Shown: one piece after another, positions 41,602 through 50,469 of the stretch
How positions within the stretch are numbered: the stretch's first letter is position 1
How the letters are laid out: every line of letters begins with the position of its first letter
Origin: Roseomonas acroporae
GTDB lineage: Bacteria; Pseudomonadota; Alphaproteobacteria; Acetobacterales; Acetobacteraceae
Direction: 5' to 3'
Assembly (NCBI RefSeq): GCF_023223525.1
Contig: NZ_JALPRX010000076.1
Coordinates: 29,421 to 93,420, forward strand
DNA length: 64,000 nt
Position numbers and translations under genes: made by a program
The notes under the pieces: generated by a model
What the model was told of the DNA's origin: nothing
Seen by the model: only the letters and a program-made list of their open reading frames with translations
Databases searched by the model: none

Positions 41602-42936
41602 ATGAACCAATCATTGGCAGCCTATGGTGCCATCAGACAGCCCCTGCCTCGGACGACGCTGTTCCCGACCGCCGTCGGCATGGGCGCGACCATCGTCTTC
41701 CTGTTCGGCATCTTCCTGAACGAGGCGTTCGGCCCTGCGGCGCTGGCCCTGGCCATCGGCATCCACACGCTTTGCTTCATCTACGCGCCGCGCAACATGC
41801 TGGCCGCGCTGCTGCCGAGCGGGATGCTCTTCGTCTACCTGGTGCCGCTGATGGAACTGAGCTCGGCCTACTGGTCGATGGTGCCCGACCTCACGGTGCG
41901 CAACTCGATCCAGGTCATCCTGACCGTCGCCCTGACCCTGATGCTGGTGAACCTCGTCAACGCGCGGCAGTTCATCCGCTGCCTCTTCTTCGTCATGGTC
42001 GTCGTCGCCCTGCTCAGCATCGCGCAGAACAACTACGACATGGACGGCATGACCGGCCGGGTGAACTGGACCGGCATCTACCACAACAAGAACACGATGA
42101 GCCTGATCGGCTACTACCTGATCACCACCTCGCTCACGATCCTTCTCTCGCGCCGGGAGAAGCTGATCATGCGGCTGATGTGCCTCGGGGCCATGGTCGG
42201 CGGGATGGCCATCTGCATCAGCGCGCGGACGGTCGGCATGTGGATCTGCATCCTGGCCTCCTTCTGCATCATCATCGCCATCACCTGGGTCGGCAGCATG
42301 CCGCGCAAGTACCTGACGTCGACCGTCGAGATGGTCACCGTCGGCGCCATCGTGGTCGGCACGGCGCTGGCGATCTTCGTCATGCAGAACGCGGAATTCT
42401 TCCTGCGGCTGGTGAACAAGGACCCGACCCTGACCGGCCGCACCCTGCTCTGGTTCCATGCCGCGCGCCTCGTCGACAACTACCCGATACTCGGCTACGG
42501 CTTCTCCTCGTTCTGGGTCCAGGGCAATCCACCGGCCGAGGACATGTGGCGGCTGCTCAGCATCCCCGGCCGGGCGGGTTTCAGCTTCCACAGCCTGTTC
42601 TGGGAGTTCTGGATCACCCTCGGCGTGGTCGGCCTCGCCCTCATCGGGTACACGCTGCTGCGCGCCGTGATCCTGATCTTCCGCTGGATCAGGGTCGCGC
42701 CGTCGGCCACCAGCGGCTTCTATCTGGCTTCGCTCGTGATGGTGCTGATCACGGAAACGCAGGCCGTCGACCTGTTCGGCGCCTTCAACGGCATGTACGT
42801 CCTGTTCATCGTCAGCCTGGGCTTCGCCAGGCAGCAGCTGCGGGCCCGCCGCCTGGATGCCGGCGGCCAGGCCCAGGCAGGCGCACCGCGGCTCTACGTG
42901 CCGACCGGCCTGCCGACCCCGCGCGGAACGGGCTGA
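41602..42936 (+). CDS. O-antigen ligase/polymerase-like membrane protein
   Basis: 444 residues from ATG 41602 with TGGAG upstream. Ten or more TM helices. The Wzy_C/WaaL-type signature is present: WTGIYHNKNTMSLIGYY near residue 155 and, in the large periplasmic loop, TGRTLLWFHAARLVDNYPILGYGF near 280, with Arg and His typical of ligases. It resembles exopolysaccharide production protein ExoQ. Such enzymes polymerise or ligate polyprenyl-linked glycans at the periplasmic face. It sits beside a CDP-sugar operon and 4 kb from the lipid-linked pentose genes. Confidence 0.9.
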   Translation: MNQSLAAYGAIRQPLPRTTLFPTAVGMGATIVFLFGIFLNEAFGPAALALAIGIHTLCFIYAPRNMLAALLPSGMLFVYLVPLMELSSAYWSMVPDLTVRNSIQVILTVALTLMLVNLVNARQFIRCLFFVMVVVALLSIAQNNYDMDGMTGRVNWTGIYHNKNTMSLIGYYLITTSLTILLSRREKLIMRLMCLGAMVGGMAICISARTVGMWICILASFCIIIAITWVGSMPRKYLTSTVEMVTVGAIVVGTALAIFVMQNAEFFLRLVNKDPTLTGRTLLWFHAARLVDNYPILGYGFSSFWVQGNPPAEDMWRLLSIPGRAGFSFHSLFWEFWITLGVVGLALIGYTLLRAVILIFRWIRVAPSATSGFYLASLVMVLITETQAVDLFGAFNGMYVLFIVSLGFARQQLRARRLDAGGQAQAGAPRLYVPTGLPTPRGTG

Positions 42937-43397
42937 CCAAGCGGCCCGTCCGGGAGGTCCGCGCGCCGACCTGACACCGGCTTTGCTCCGGAACGGAAAT
43001 CCCGTTGCGTGGCGCGGGCTTCCCGGGAAGCCGGTCCTGACAGCGGCATCGACCGCCGATCCATCCGGAGGCTCTGGCGAGGGGGAGGTTCACCCCCCAC
43101 CCCCGCCCGACCGGAACGGCCTGAGGAGGCGCTTCGCGCTCACAGTCATGGGCGGCACGCCGCGGGGCAAGGCGACGTGCCGCCCATGGCGGATCGTGGC
43201 CCAGCCGGATCCGCAATCGGCCGACAGACCTCTGCCTCAGGTCGGATCTCTTTTCGCAGCGCTCCGCTTCGGGCCGCCCGGTCAGGTCCCTCGGGCGCGC
43301 CGCCGGTGCTGCCACTGAAAAGCGGAATCCCCCGCACGATGCCGATCGGGCACCGTGCGGGGGACCGGACCGCCGATCCGGCGGGTACCCTGCCAGA
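42937..43397. other. Intergenic with strong inverted repeats
   Basis: 461 bp between convergent glycan genes, no convincing gene. It holds a 13-bp perfect inverted repeat (43147-43159 and 43176-43188, 16-nt loop) and a long hairpin with 10-bp arms CCCCCGCACG and CGTGCGGGGG (43329-43338, 43354-43363) plus an inner TGCC/GGCA stem. These may end transcription from one or both sides. Confidence 0.6.
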
Positions 43398-43496
43398 GCG
43401 GATCGCCGGAGGGCGGCTACGCCCGGGGGCGTGAATCCGCGGAGAACAACGAGCTACGGCGAACCGCAGTCCCAACCGGACTGCGGTTCGCTGTAG
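43398..43496. repeat. Dispersed repeat A, copy 2
   Basis: Matches 8302-8402 over its length with few changes. Its inner hairpin is perfect here: 14-bp arms at 43459-43472 and 43478-43491, loop CAACC. Followed after about 12 bp by repeat B. Confidence 0.85.
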
Positions 43497-43507
43497 CCTT
43501 TGCTTCG

Positions 43508-43557
43508 GCACATTTTCCGAGGTGCTGGGCGAGTGCGCCCAGCTTGAGAATGCTTTA
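43508..43557. repeat. Dispersed repeat B, copy 1
   Basis: Nested hairpin: GCTGGGCG (43524-43531), loop AGTG, CGCCCAGC, flanked by CATTTTC and GAGAATG arms. The second copy at 63837-63884 has a compensating base-pair change in the inner stem. Its end supplies the stop codon of the adjacent glycosyltransferase gene. Confidence 0.85.
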
Positions 43558-44727
43558 GCCGCCGAAAGTCAGACGGCGCTGGCTCTCGGCGATGATCGCC
43601 TCGATCCGCGCGCAGAAATGGTCCAGGCTGAATTCCTGCACCGTCCGCGCACGCGCCGCCTCGCCCATGCGGCGTGCCAGCTCAGGCTGGCTGATCAGCT
43701 CCTGCATCCGCGCCCGCAGCTCGGCCGCGTTGCCGGGCTCGACGTAGAAGCCGGTCTCGCCATGGGTGATGATCTCGCCGCGCCCGGCGGTCCGGGTGAC
43801 GATCACCGCCTTGCCCATCGCCATGGCCTCGCCGATCACGGACAGGCCCGCCGGATAGGAACGCTCGACCAGCGGGATCACCGCGAACTCGGAACGTGCC
43901 AGCAGGTCGCGCAGCCCCACATAGGGGGCGGTGCGGCCCACATGGACGTTGGCCGGCATCGTCCGCCCCTTGGTCGAGGCGCCGATATCCTCCCACAGGC
44001 TGCTCGCATCGATCTCGATGGTGGCGGCAAGCCCCTCCGCCGCCTGGAGCAGCGTGCCGTAGTCGCGGACGGAGGTGCCGGCGCTCGAGATCATCGGCAG
44101 CACGCCAGGCTGCAGGCGGCGCGGCTCGGGCCGGAAGAACGCCGTGTCCGTCCCGTACTCGACGGAGTGGCAGCGCTCGGGCGAGAAGCCGTACCGGTCG
44201 ACGAGGAGGTTCCGCAGCGAGGAGCTGAGGCAGAGCGGGTAGAAGTTCGGCAGCCGCCGCAGGATCTGCGCGGCGACCCGGAACTTCGGGGATTCCACGT
44301 AGTGCCCGTGGAACATCGAATAGACCGGCGTCTTCCGGCCCATGGCCCGCCCGACCAGGGCCAGCGGAATGCCGAGCCCCTCCCCGGCCGTCACGAGGCC
44401 GGTGAAGTGCCCCGGCATGCGGTGCACCGCCGCCGCGAGGGAGAGGTAGCGCCCCCCCTTCTTCACGCGGCGCAGGCCGCGCACCAGCGCGCCCTGGTCG
44501 CCCGCCACGTCCTGCGGCTGCACCAGCCGCGCGTCGTTCCGCTCCAGGAAGCGGTCGTAGATGTAGCGCGGCCGCTTGCCCGCGCGCAGCAGGTCCATCG
44601 CGTCCGGCTTCAGGTCGCCGTCGAGCACGAAGGCGAGCGGGCCGGCGAGACCGGTGCGCGCCACGTCGGGCGCCGCGATCTCGTGCGGCGCCTCCAGGAC
44701 CGTGTCCATGACCATCGCGTCAACCAT
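43555..44727 (-). CDS. Glycosyltransferase family 4-like
   Basis: 390 residues; the start 44727 overlaps the end of the preceding epimerase gene by 8 bp. GT-B fold: acceptor-side domain to about residue 200, then the nucleotide-sugar domain with SSAGTSVRDYGTLLQA, NVHVGRTAPYVGLRDLLARSEFAVIPL and SYPAGLSVIGEAMAMGKAVIVTRTAGRGEII, the GT4 E-x7-E region (second acidic residue replaced in part). Probably transfers the sugar made by this operon. Cytosolic face of the membrane; acceptor unknown. Last gene of the cluster, and its stop lies within repeat B. Confidence 0.88.
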   Translation of the reverse strand: MVDAMVMDTVLEAPHEIAAPDVARTGLAGPLAFVLDGDLKPDAMDLLRAGKRPRYIYDRFLERNDARLVQPQDVAGDQGALVRGLRRVKKGGRYLSLAAAVHRMPGHFTGLVTAGEGLGIPLALVGRAMGRKTPVYSMFHGHYVESPKFRVAAQILRRLPNFYPLCLSSSLRNLLVDRYGFSPERCHSVEYGTDTAFFRPEPRRLQPGVLPMISSAGTSVRDYGTLLQAAEGLAATIEIDASSLWEDIGASTKGRTMPANVHVGRTAPYVGLRDLLARSEFAVIPLVERSYPAGLSVIGEAMAMGKAVIVTRTAGRGEIITHGETGFYVEPGNAAELRARMQELISQPELARRMGEAARARTVQEFSLDHFCARIEAIIAESQRRLTFGG

Positions 44728-45772
44728 GACGGCGCCACCTCAGATCGTCACCGAGCAGCCCGCCCGCCATCAGGTCCGACAAGACCTTGAGGCGGATGCG
44801 GTCGGAATGGCGGAATTCGGGATCGGCGAAGCCGATCGCCCGCAGCCCCGTCACCAGCCCGTCGATCGAGCCGGCGAGGTTCACCTGCGGCTGGTGCGCC
44901 GGCGCCATCTCGCGGAACAGCGAGAAGTCGACCTGGTAGGAGCGCTTGTCGGGCGGCGCATCGCGGTTGATCGAGACGCGGGTGCCGGGCACCGCCGCCG
45001 CCACGCCCGCGGCCAGGTCGCTCACCTGGTGGTTGCGGGCGTTGCTGCCGGCATTGATCGCCAGGAACTTCCCGCCCTGCGACGGGTCGCGCCCGATCGC
45101 CCACTCGATGGCGCGCGCCATGTCGGCCACGTCGATCAGCGGCCGCCAGGGCGTGCCGTCGCTGAGCACGGAGATCTCGCCGGTGGAGAGGGCGCAGGCC
45201 ACGAAGTCGTTCAGCACGAGGTCGAGGCGCAGCCGGTCCGACATGCCGCAGGCCGTGGCGAAGCGCAGGCAGGTGACCACCATCTCGCCGGTGTCGGCCT
45301 GCTTCAGCCCTTCCTCGGTCGCGATCTTGGAGCGCGCATAGGCGGTGAGCGGGTTCAGCGCGTCCGTCTCGCGGCGCGGCCCGCCCTCGGCGAAGCCGTA
45401 CACGCTGCAGCTGGAGGCGAAGACGAAGGCGCGCACGCCGGCGCGGCGGGCGCGCTCGGCGACGTCGAGGCTGGCGCCGCGGTTGACCGCGTCCGTCACC
45501 GCCTCGAAGCGGTTGCCCATCGGGTCGTTGGAGACGGCGGCGAGCTGCACCACCGCGTCGACGCCGCGCAGCAGCGCGTCCGGTACCTCGCGCACGTCGC
45601 CGAAGTACTGGGCGTCGAGCAGCGTCTCCGGCAGCGGGCCGCCGGTGGTCAGGCAATGGGCGAACAGGCCGCTGTCGTAGCCGAGCAGCTCTGCCTTCGG
45701 CATGACGGCACGCAGGTGGCGCACCACCAGCGGCCCGACATAGCCCATGTTGCCGGTGATCAGGATACGCAT
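44720..45772 (-). CDS. NAD-dependent sugar epimerase/dehydratase
   Basis: 350 residues from ATG 45772. Extended SDR: ITGNMGYVGPLVVRHL nucleotide motif, AAVSNDPMGNRFE, FASSCSVYG and catalytic YARSKIATEE, WRPLIDVADMARAIEW. These fit nucleotide-sugar epimerases or dehydratases (GalE/RmlB/RfbG superfamily), but the exact reaction cannot be told. In this operon it is the best candidate for acting on the CDP-hexose after RfbF. Confidence 0.88.
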   Translation of the reverse strand: MRILITGNMGYVGPLVVRHLRAVMPKAELLGYDSGLFAHCLTTGGPLPETLLDAQYFGDVREVPDALLRGVDAVVQLAAVSNDPMGNRFEAVTDAVNRGASLDVAERARRAGVRAFVFASSCSVYGFAEGGPRRETDALNPLTAYARSKIATEEGLKQADTGEMVVTCLRFATACGMSDRLRLDLVLNDFVACALSTGEISVLSDGTPWRPLIDVADMARAIEWAIGRDPSQGGKFLAINAGSNARNHQVSDLAAGVAAAVPGTRVSINRDAPPDKRSYQVDFSLFREMAPAHQPQVNLAGSIDGLVTGLRAIGFADPEFRHSDRIRLKVLSDLMAGGLLGDDLRWRRHG

Positions 45773-45868
45773 GGCGGGATGATCCTCGACGTTGCCGGGC
45801 TTCAGGGCGGGCTGACGGGGCGTGCCGCGGCACGCAGCAGGCGGTTCATGCGGATGTTCATGCTGGCC

Positions 45869-47197
45869 TCACTGGACGGCGGCCGACACCTTGCCGGCCG
45901 TGGTGGCGGTTGGCGCGGGGAACAGCGCATCCTGCTCGGCGCGCAGACGGTCGATCAGCCGCCCGGGCGGGATCTCGACGTCGTCGAAGCGCAGCACCGC
46001 GTCCTTCGGCAGGTCGCGCTTCAGCGTGCAGCCCTCGGCGAGCCCGATCGGCAGCAGCCCCTCGGCGCGCGTCGCCGCGTAGGTCTCGCACTGGCCGTAG
46101 GTGTCGTAGCCGCCGAGCCCGTCCAGCACCTTGCCGGCCTTGAGGTCGGTCTTGGCCGTCGCCACCACGTCCACGCGCGGCTCGCCGGCCGCGCGCAGCA
46201 CCGCGTCGCCGAACAGCACGACGCGCGCGGCCGAGAGCGGCACCTCGAAGTGGCAGAGGTGGTACGGGGTGTAGAAGCTGTAGAGCGGCCCTTCGCCCAG
46301 CTTGTAGAGGTTGAGGTAGTGGCGCTGCTTCGGGTCGTCGTGCGTCGCCAGCACGAACACGCCCGGGCCCGGCTTGCTGCCCACCACGTAGTCCACCACG
46401 CCGCCGAGGCGGCGCAGCTCCTCCACGTCGTAGAGCTTCGTCAGCTCGTCGACATGGCCCGCGTGGTCGCGCCCGACCATGCCGCGCTTCGCGACCGTCA
46501 TGCCCGTGTAGTTGGCGACGATCGCCTGCTCGAAGCTGATCTTGGTGCCGTCCGCGAAGGAGGTGACCATGTAGGGGTTCTGCCCCCAGCGCTTCGCGAA
46601 GCCTTCCTGCGTGGTCGGGTTGCGGTAGGGATCCTGCAGCCCCTTGATGTTGCCGCAGACCAGCGGCTGCAGCCCGATCGAGCGCACGAAGCGCCAGAGG
46701 TTGGCCTGCACGCCCGGCTGGTCGCCGTCGCAGCCGGTGAAGATCACCCCGGCCGCATCGGCCTTGCGACGCAGGATCGAGCCCACCGTGCCGTCCAGCT
46801 CGGCGTTCATCGAGACCATCGGCTTGCCGCAGGCGATGGCGCGCAGCGTCACCTGGGCGCCGTACTCGATGGCGCCGGTGGCGTCGATCAGGCAGTCGAT
46901 GCCCTCGGCCTCGCAGAGCAGCATCGGATCGTCGGTCACGGCGGCCCTGCCGGCGGCCAGGCAGTCGCGCAGCCCGGTGGCGTCGTCCACGCGCACGGCC
47001 TCGACGCCGGCCGTGGCATAGGCGCGCAGCGCCCGCTCCGGGTCGCGGTTGGCGATCGCGACGAGCACCATGCCGGGAACGGAGTTGACGATCTGGTTGA
47101 CGATGCCGCTCGCCATGAACCCGGCGCCGAACATGGCGACGCGCACGGGGTTGCCCGCCGCGGCGCGCGCGGCCAGGGCGTTGTCCACGATGATCAT
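45869..47197 (-). CDS. SAF-domain NAD(P)-dependent oxidoreductase (homoserine-dehydrogenase-like)
   Basis: 442 residues from ATG 47197, overlapping the RfbC-like stop (ATGA), GGGAG upstream. Rossmann motif RVAMFGAGFMASGIVNQI near residue 20; central IDATGAIEYGAQVTLRA and VSMNAELDGTVGSIL; C-terminal SAF domain (AKTDLKAGKVLDGLGG, GLAEGCTLKRDLPKDAVL). Belongs to the predicted homoserine-dehydrogenase-like group (COG4091) that recurs in surface-polysaccharide clusters. Reaction unknown; in this operon probably a sugar oxidoreductase. Fused reductase-SAF is the family norm. Confidence 0.85.
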   Translation of the reverse strand: MIIVDNALAARAAAGNPVRVAMFGAGFMASGIVNQIVNSVPGMVLVAIANRDPERALRAYATAGVEAVRVDDATGLRDCLAAGRAAVTDDPMLLCEAEGIDCLIDATGAIEYGAQVTLRAIACGKPMVSMNAELDGTVGSILRRKADAAGVIFTGCDGDQPGVQANLWRFVRSIGLQPLVCGNIKGLQDPYRNPTTQEGFAKRWGQNPYMVTSFADGTKISFEQAIVANYTGMTVAKRGMVGRDHAGHVDELTKLYDVEELRRLGGVVDYVVGSKPGPGVFVLATHDDPKQRHYLNLYKLGEGPLYSFYTPYHLCHFEVPLSAARVVLFGDAVLRAAGEPRVDVVATAKTDLKAGKVLDGLGGYDTYGQCETYAATRAEGLLPIGLAEGCTLKRDLPKDAVLRFDDVEIPPGRLIDRLRAEQDALFPAPTATTAGKVSAAVQ

Positions 47198-47799
47198 GCC
47201 GATGCTCCCGTCCTCGCGCCCGCGCGCAGGGGCGCGAGCAGCCCGCGCATCCGCTCGACGCCATGCCATTCCGGATCGAAGTCGCGCCAGGAGGCGTCCT
47301 TGGCCGAGATCTCCCGGGGCTCCGCCGGCCATTCGATGCCGAGCCACGGATCGTCGAAGCGCACGCCGCGCTCCTGCTCCGGCGCGTAGGGGGCGCCGGA
47401 GAGGTAGAGCGCCTCGGCGTCGTCGGTGAGCGTCACGAAGCCGTGCGCGCAGCCGCGCGGCACGTACATCATGGTGCGGTTGTCGGCCGACAGCTCGGCG
47501 CCGAACCACTTGCCGTAGCTGGGCGAGTCCGGCCGCAGATCGGCGATCACGTCCCAGAGGGCGCCGCGCACGCAGCGCACCACCTTCACCTCGGCGGCCG
47601 GCGGCAGCTGGTAGTGCATGCCGCGCAGCGTGCCGCGCTTGGCGCTGAGGGAGTTGTTGATCTGCGGGAAGCGGGTCTCGAGACCCGCCGCCCGGAACTC
47701 GTCCTCACAGAAGTACCGGGCGAAGAAGCCGCGCTCGTCGCCGCGCTTCTCGAGTTCGACCAGGCACGCGCCCACGAGGGGCGTGGGATGGAATTTCAC
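47194..47799 (-). CDS. RfbC-like sugar 3,5-epimerase
   Basis: 201 residues from GTG 47799 with GAGAG upstream. Cupin of the dTDP-4-dehydrorhamnose 3,5-epimerase family: GFFARYFCEDEF, INNSLSAKRGTLRGMHYQLPP with catalytic His62, VVRCVRGALWDVIADLR and MMYVPRGCAHGFVTL. Since the operon makes a CDP- rather than dTDP-sugar, it probably epimerises a CDP-4-keto-6-deoxyhexose. It lies 104 bp downstream of rfbF. Confidence 0.93.
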   Translation of the reverse strand: MKFHPTPLVGACLVELEKRGDERGFFARYFCEDEFRAAGLETRFPQINNSLSAKRGTLRGMHYQLPPAAEVKVVRCVRGALWDVIADLRPDSPSYGKWFGAELSADNRTMMYVPRGCAHGFVTLTDDAEALYLSGAPYAPEQERGVRFDDPWLGIEWPAEPREISAKDASWRDFDPEWHGVERMRGLLAPLRAGARTGASA

Positions 47800-47903
47800 G
47801 ACGGCTCTCTCAGATCCTGACCCCGACGGTTCGTCATCCGGCGCACTGCCTCGCCGCGGCATCCCCGACCCGGCCGGGGGGCGCCGCGGAGCGGGCGCCG
47901 TCG

Positions 47904-48689
47904 CTACCAGCGCTTCCAGGGAGCCCGGCCGGACATCCAGAGCTCCTCCAGATGCTTCTTGTCCCGCAACGTATCCATCGAGTACCAGAAGCCCTCGTGC
48001 TGGTAGGCCTGGAGCTGGCCGTCCCGCGCCAGCCGCTCCAGCGGCCCGCGCTCGAACACCATCTCGTCGCCGCCGTCGAGGTAGTCGAAGACGCGCGGGG
48101 AGAGCATGAAGAAGCCGCCGTTGATCCAGGCCTCGCCACCGAGCGGCTTCTCGGCGAATTCCAGCACCTGGCCGTCATCGATGGTGAGCGTGCCGAAGCG
48201 CGAGGGCGGGCGCACCGCCGTCAGCGTGGCGTACCGCCCGCTGCTGGCATGCATGTCGGCGACCTTGCCCAGGTCGAGATCGATGACGCCGTCGCCGTAG
48301 GTCAGGGCGAAGGGCTCGTCGTTGAGGTAGGGCTGCAGCCGCTTCAGGCGGCCGCCGGTCATGGTGTCGATGCCGGTGTCGATCAGCGTGATCTTCCACG
48401 GCTCGGCCGTCTTGCGCAATGTCGTGACACGGTTGTCCACCATGTCGATGCTGACATCGGAGGCATGCAGATAATAGTCGGCAAAGTATTGCTTTATCAT
48501 GTGCGCCTTGTAACCAAGCGGAATCACGAATTCGGTGATGCCGCTGGCGGCGTAGATCTTCATGATATGCCAGAGGATCGGCCTGCCCCCGATCTCGACC
48601 ATCGGCTTCGGGCGCGCCTCCGTCTCCTCCATCAGACGCGTTCCGTAGCCACCGGCGAAGATGACGGCTCTGCGCGGTACGTTACTCAT
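47904..48689 (-). CDS. rfbF: Glucose-1-phosphate cytidylyltransferase
   Basis: 261 residues from ATG 48689 with AGGAA upstream. Nucleotidyltransferase signature AVIFAGGYGTRLMEETEARPKPMVEIGGRPILWHIMKIY; ALTYGDGVIDLDLGK and FAEKPLGGEAWINGGFF are characteristic of RfbF, which makes CDP-glucose from CTP and glucose-1-phosphate. Ends WKRW. First gene of a five-gene operon ending with a glycosyltransferase, driven by the promoter at 48744-48772. No CDP-glucose 4,6-dehydratase (RfbG) gene is next to it, which is unusual. Confidence 0.95.
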   Translation of the reverse strand: MSNVPRRAVIFAGGYGTRLMEETEARPKPMVEIGGRPILWHIMKIYAASGITEFVIPLGYKAHMIKQYFADYYLHASDVSIDMVDNRVTTLRKTAEPWKITLIDTGIDTMTGGRLKRLQPYLNDEPFALTYGDGVIDLDLGKVADMHASSGRYATLTAVRPPSRFGTLTIDDGQVLEFAEKPLGGEAWINGGFFMLSPRVFDYLDGGDEMVFERGPLERLARDGQLQAYQHEGFWYSMDTLRDKKHLEELWMSGRAPWKRW

Positions 48690-48743
48690 CAGCGTTCCTT
48701 GTCCGACTGGGAGGGCGGGCAAACACGGCGATCCGCAGATCGT

Positions 48744-48772
48744 TCGTATGCAAAATACGATGCTCTGTCAAT
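48744..48772 (-). promoter_or_regulatory. Sigma-70-like promoter of the rfbF operon
   Basis: On the - strand a perfect -35 TTGACA (48772-48767) is followed by 17 bp and TACGAA (48749-48744). The start codon is about 55 bp further on. The surrounding 350 bp are markedly AT-rich for this window. Confidence 0.65.
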
Positions 48773-49668
48773 CTTTTCCCGTAAGATACTTCTTGGATCG
48801 CTTCAGATCCATCCGGAGCATTTTCAGAAAAATTTAGCGTGAGCTGGCGCCCGGTTCGGACCATCACATGATCGTGACCGCAAGGGGAGAGCCGACGATC
48901 GCGCGATGCGACAGATCCCACCTTCAAGCCACCAGTCTGGCGACTTAGCCCTTCGTTCAGCTTTCGGTTTGCCTCATGAGCAGATCCTTGGCTCATTCGG
49001 CACCTCGCCGGTGACCATTGTTACAGGAACTGTGTACTTTTTTCAACCGGAACTGCGGCCCTGGCGCCGTGAATCGTGCCGGAATGCCCCCAGGGGTAGA
49101 GACAGTCAGCATTTTCAGTATTTTCGCGTGCGCCGGCTCGTGGAGCGCGCCACTGCGGGCGGGCTCCTTCCCGGCCGGCGGCAGCGGCGACCGCTCGTTG
49201 CGGGCGCGGCCTGCCGACGACCAGGCCGCCATGGCGCTCGCGCGGCAGGCGCCGGCGCCCGGGCAGGCCTCCGGGGTTCGCGCACGGAGGACGGATGGCC
49301 GGCAAGCCTGCCCTGGCGGCCGCCGCCCCCTGTCGCCGGCGAGCAGGCCTCGCCGGCCCGGGGAGCCCCCGGGCGAGGAGGACCGCGCCGGGCGGCGGCC
49401 GTCACCCCGCCGCGGTTCCATGCTTCAGGGAAGGCCCGTCACCCGCGCCCCGACCGGCGCCGCACGCGTCATGGCGGCAGCCCAGGGCCGGAAGCGTTTC
49501 GGGATCCGCTCCGAGCGGCCCACGGGCCGCTCCGGCGGGCCCTTTCCGCAGCCGGAGGGGGCGGACGAGCGTCGGGAGCCCGGCTGAGGCGCCACATCGC
49601 GCCGACGATCCTTCCTTGCCGGCGCGGGAAATCCCTCGCCACCCGCCGCCGGCCGATCGGGCAAGCCC
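48773..49668. other. Long intergenic, low-GC then GC-rich, no gene recognised
   Basis: About 900 bp. From 48773 to about 49130 the base composition is far less GC-rich than the window, with many TTT runs (for example GTACTTTTTTC near 49035), no plausible conserved frame. From 49130 to 49668 GC is high and frames are open on several strands, but none resembles a known protein or has a good ribosome site. Possibly a decayed gene remnant or the boundary of the transferred glycan operon. Confidence 0.5.
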
Positions 49669-50097
49669 TCAGAAGCCCTCGTGCCGCGACCGCAGCGCCG
49701 CCTGGTGCAGCCAGTCGGGAGAGCGGGAGGCGGCGATCAGACGGTGCAACGTGTCCACCGCCGTTGCGGGCGCGAAGGGCTTGGCGAGGAAGACGGCGCT
49801 CGGCACGCAGCGCTCGACCACCGGCTCGGCATAGCGGCCGGAGGCATAGAGGACGGGCAATGCGGGCCGCAGCCGGCGCGCCGCCTCGGCCAGCTCGAAG
49901 CCGTCCGGCCCGTCGGCGAGGTTGATGTCGGTCAGCAGGGCGACGATGTCGGGCCGGGTGCGCAGCAGCCCCATGGCGGTCGACGCATCCTCGGCCTCCA
50001 GCACCTCGAAGCCACCATCGTTCAGGGCGTCCACGAGCGTCGCGCGGACCAACGGGTCATCCTCGACCACCAGCAGCAGGGGCTGGGCCATGGCCAT
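49669..50097 (-). CDS. Single-domain response regulator (receiver)
   Basis: 142 residues from ATG 50097 (or 50091). CheY-like fold with VVEDD, phospho-acceptor Asp57 (LLTDINLADGPDG) and Lys in FLAKPF. The TDINL form is typical of receiver proteins paired with hybrid kinases. No output domain and no kinase nearby; the partner is unknown. A palindrome GTGAGT-CA-ACTCAC lies about 75 bp upstream. Confidence 0.93.
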   Translation of the reverse strand: MAMAQPLLLVVEDDPLVRATLVDALNDGGFEVLEAEDASTAMGLLRTRPDIVALLTDINLADGPDGFELAEAARRLRPALPVLYASGRYAEPVVERCVPSAVFLAKPFAPATAVDTLHRLIAASRSPDWLHQAALRSRHEGF

Positions 50098-50469
50098 ATG
50101 CGAACAGCCTCACTGAGTTCGATCAGGCCGCTCATAGAACGCGGCGGCTCGGGCGGCGCGTGACGAGTTTGTGAGTCAACTCACGATGGAAGAATGAACG
50201 CCGATCTCGCGGCCGGAAGCGGGAAGCCGCCGAGGCGGTGGCCGGGTGTGGCGGCGGCGCCGACCGCTCCCGGCCGACGACCCTCGGATCCGATGATGGG
50301 GGGATCGCTACCGGCCGGGACCGGGGCGGAAGCGCCGGAAGCCCGGCGCCCTGCCCAGGCGAAGGTCGTCGGCCCATCGCCCGCAGGAAGGTAGCCAGCG
50401 GGAAGGCGACGCCACGGTGCCGCCCGGCGTTGCGGGCGGCATCGCACGGCCCGCCGGGTGGCGGATCGG
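50098..50469. promoter_or_regulatory. Intergenic with palindromic operator candidate
   Basis: 372 bp. A perfect 14-bp palindrome GTGAGTCAACTCAC at 50171-50184 lies upstream of the receiver gene and may be an operator. The end abuts the lytic transglycosylase stop, which sits in the loop of GGATCGG-CTA-CCGATCC (50463-50479). No gene seen. Confidence 0.5.

Noticed and set aside
42857..43318. 153-residue frame after the ligase-like gene
   Set aside because: No motifs, crosses strong inverted repeats, and similar-length frames exist on the opposite strand.
49018..49587. Open frames on both strands between rfbF and the receiver gene
   Set aside because: No ribosome site, no recognisable motifs, low-complexity Arg/Pro/Gly content; treated as intergenic.
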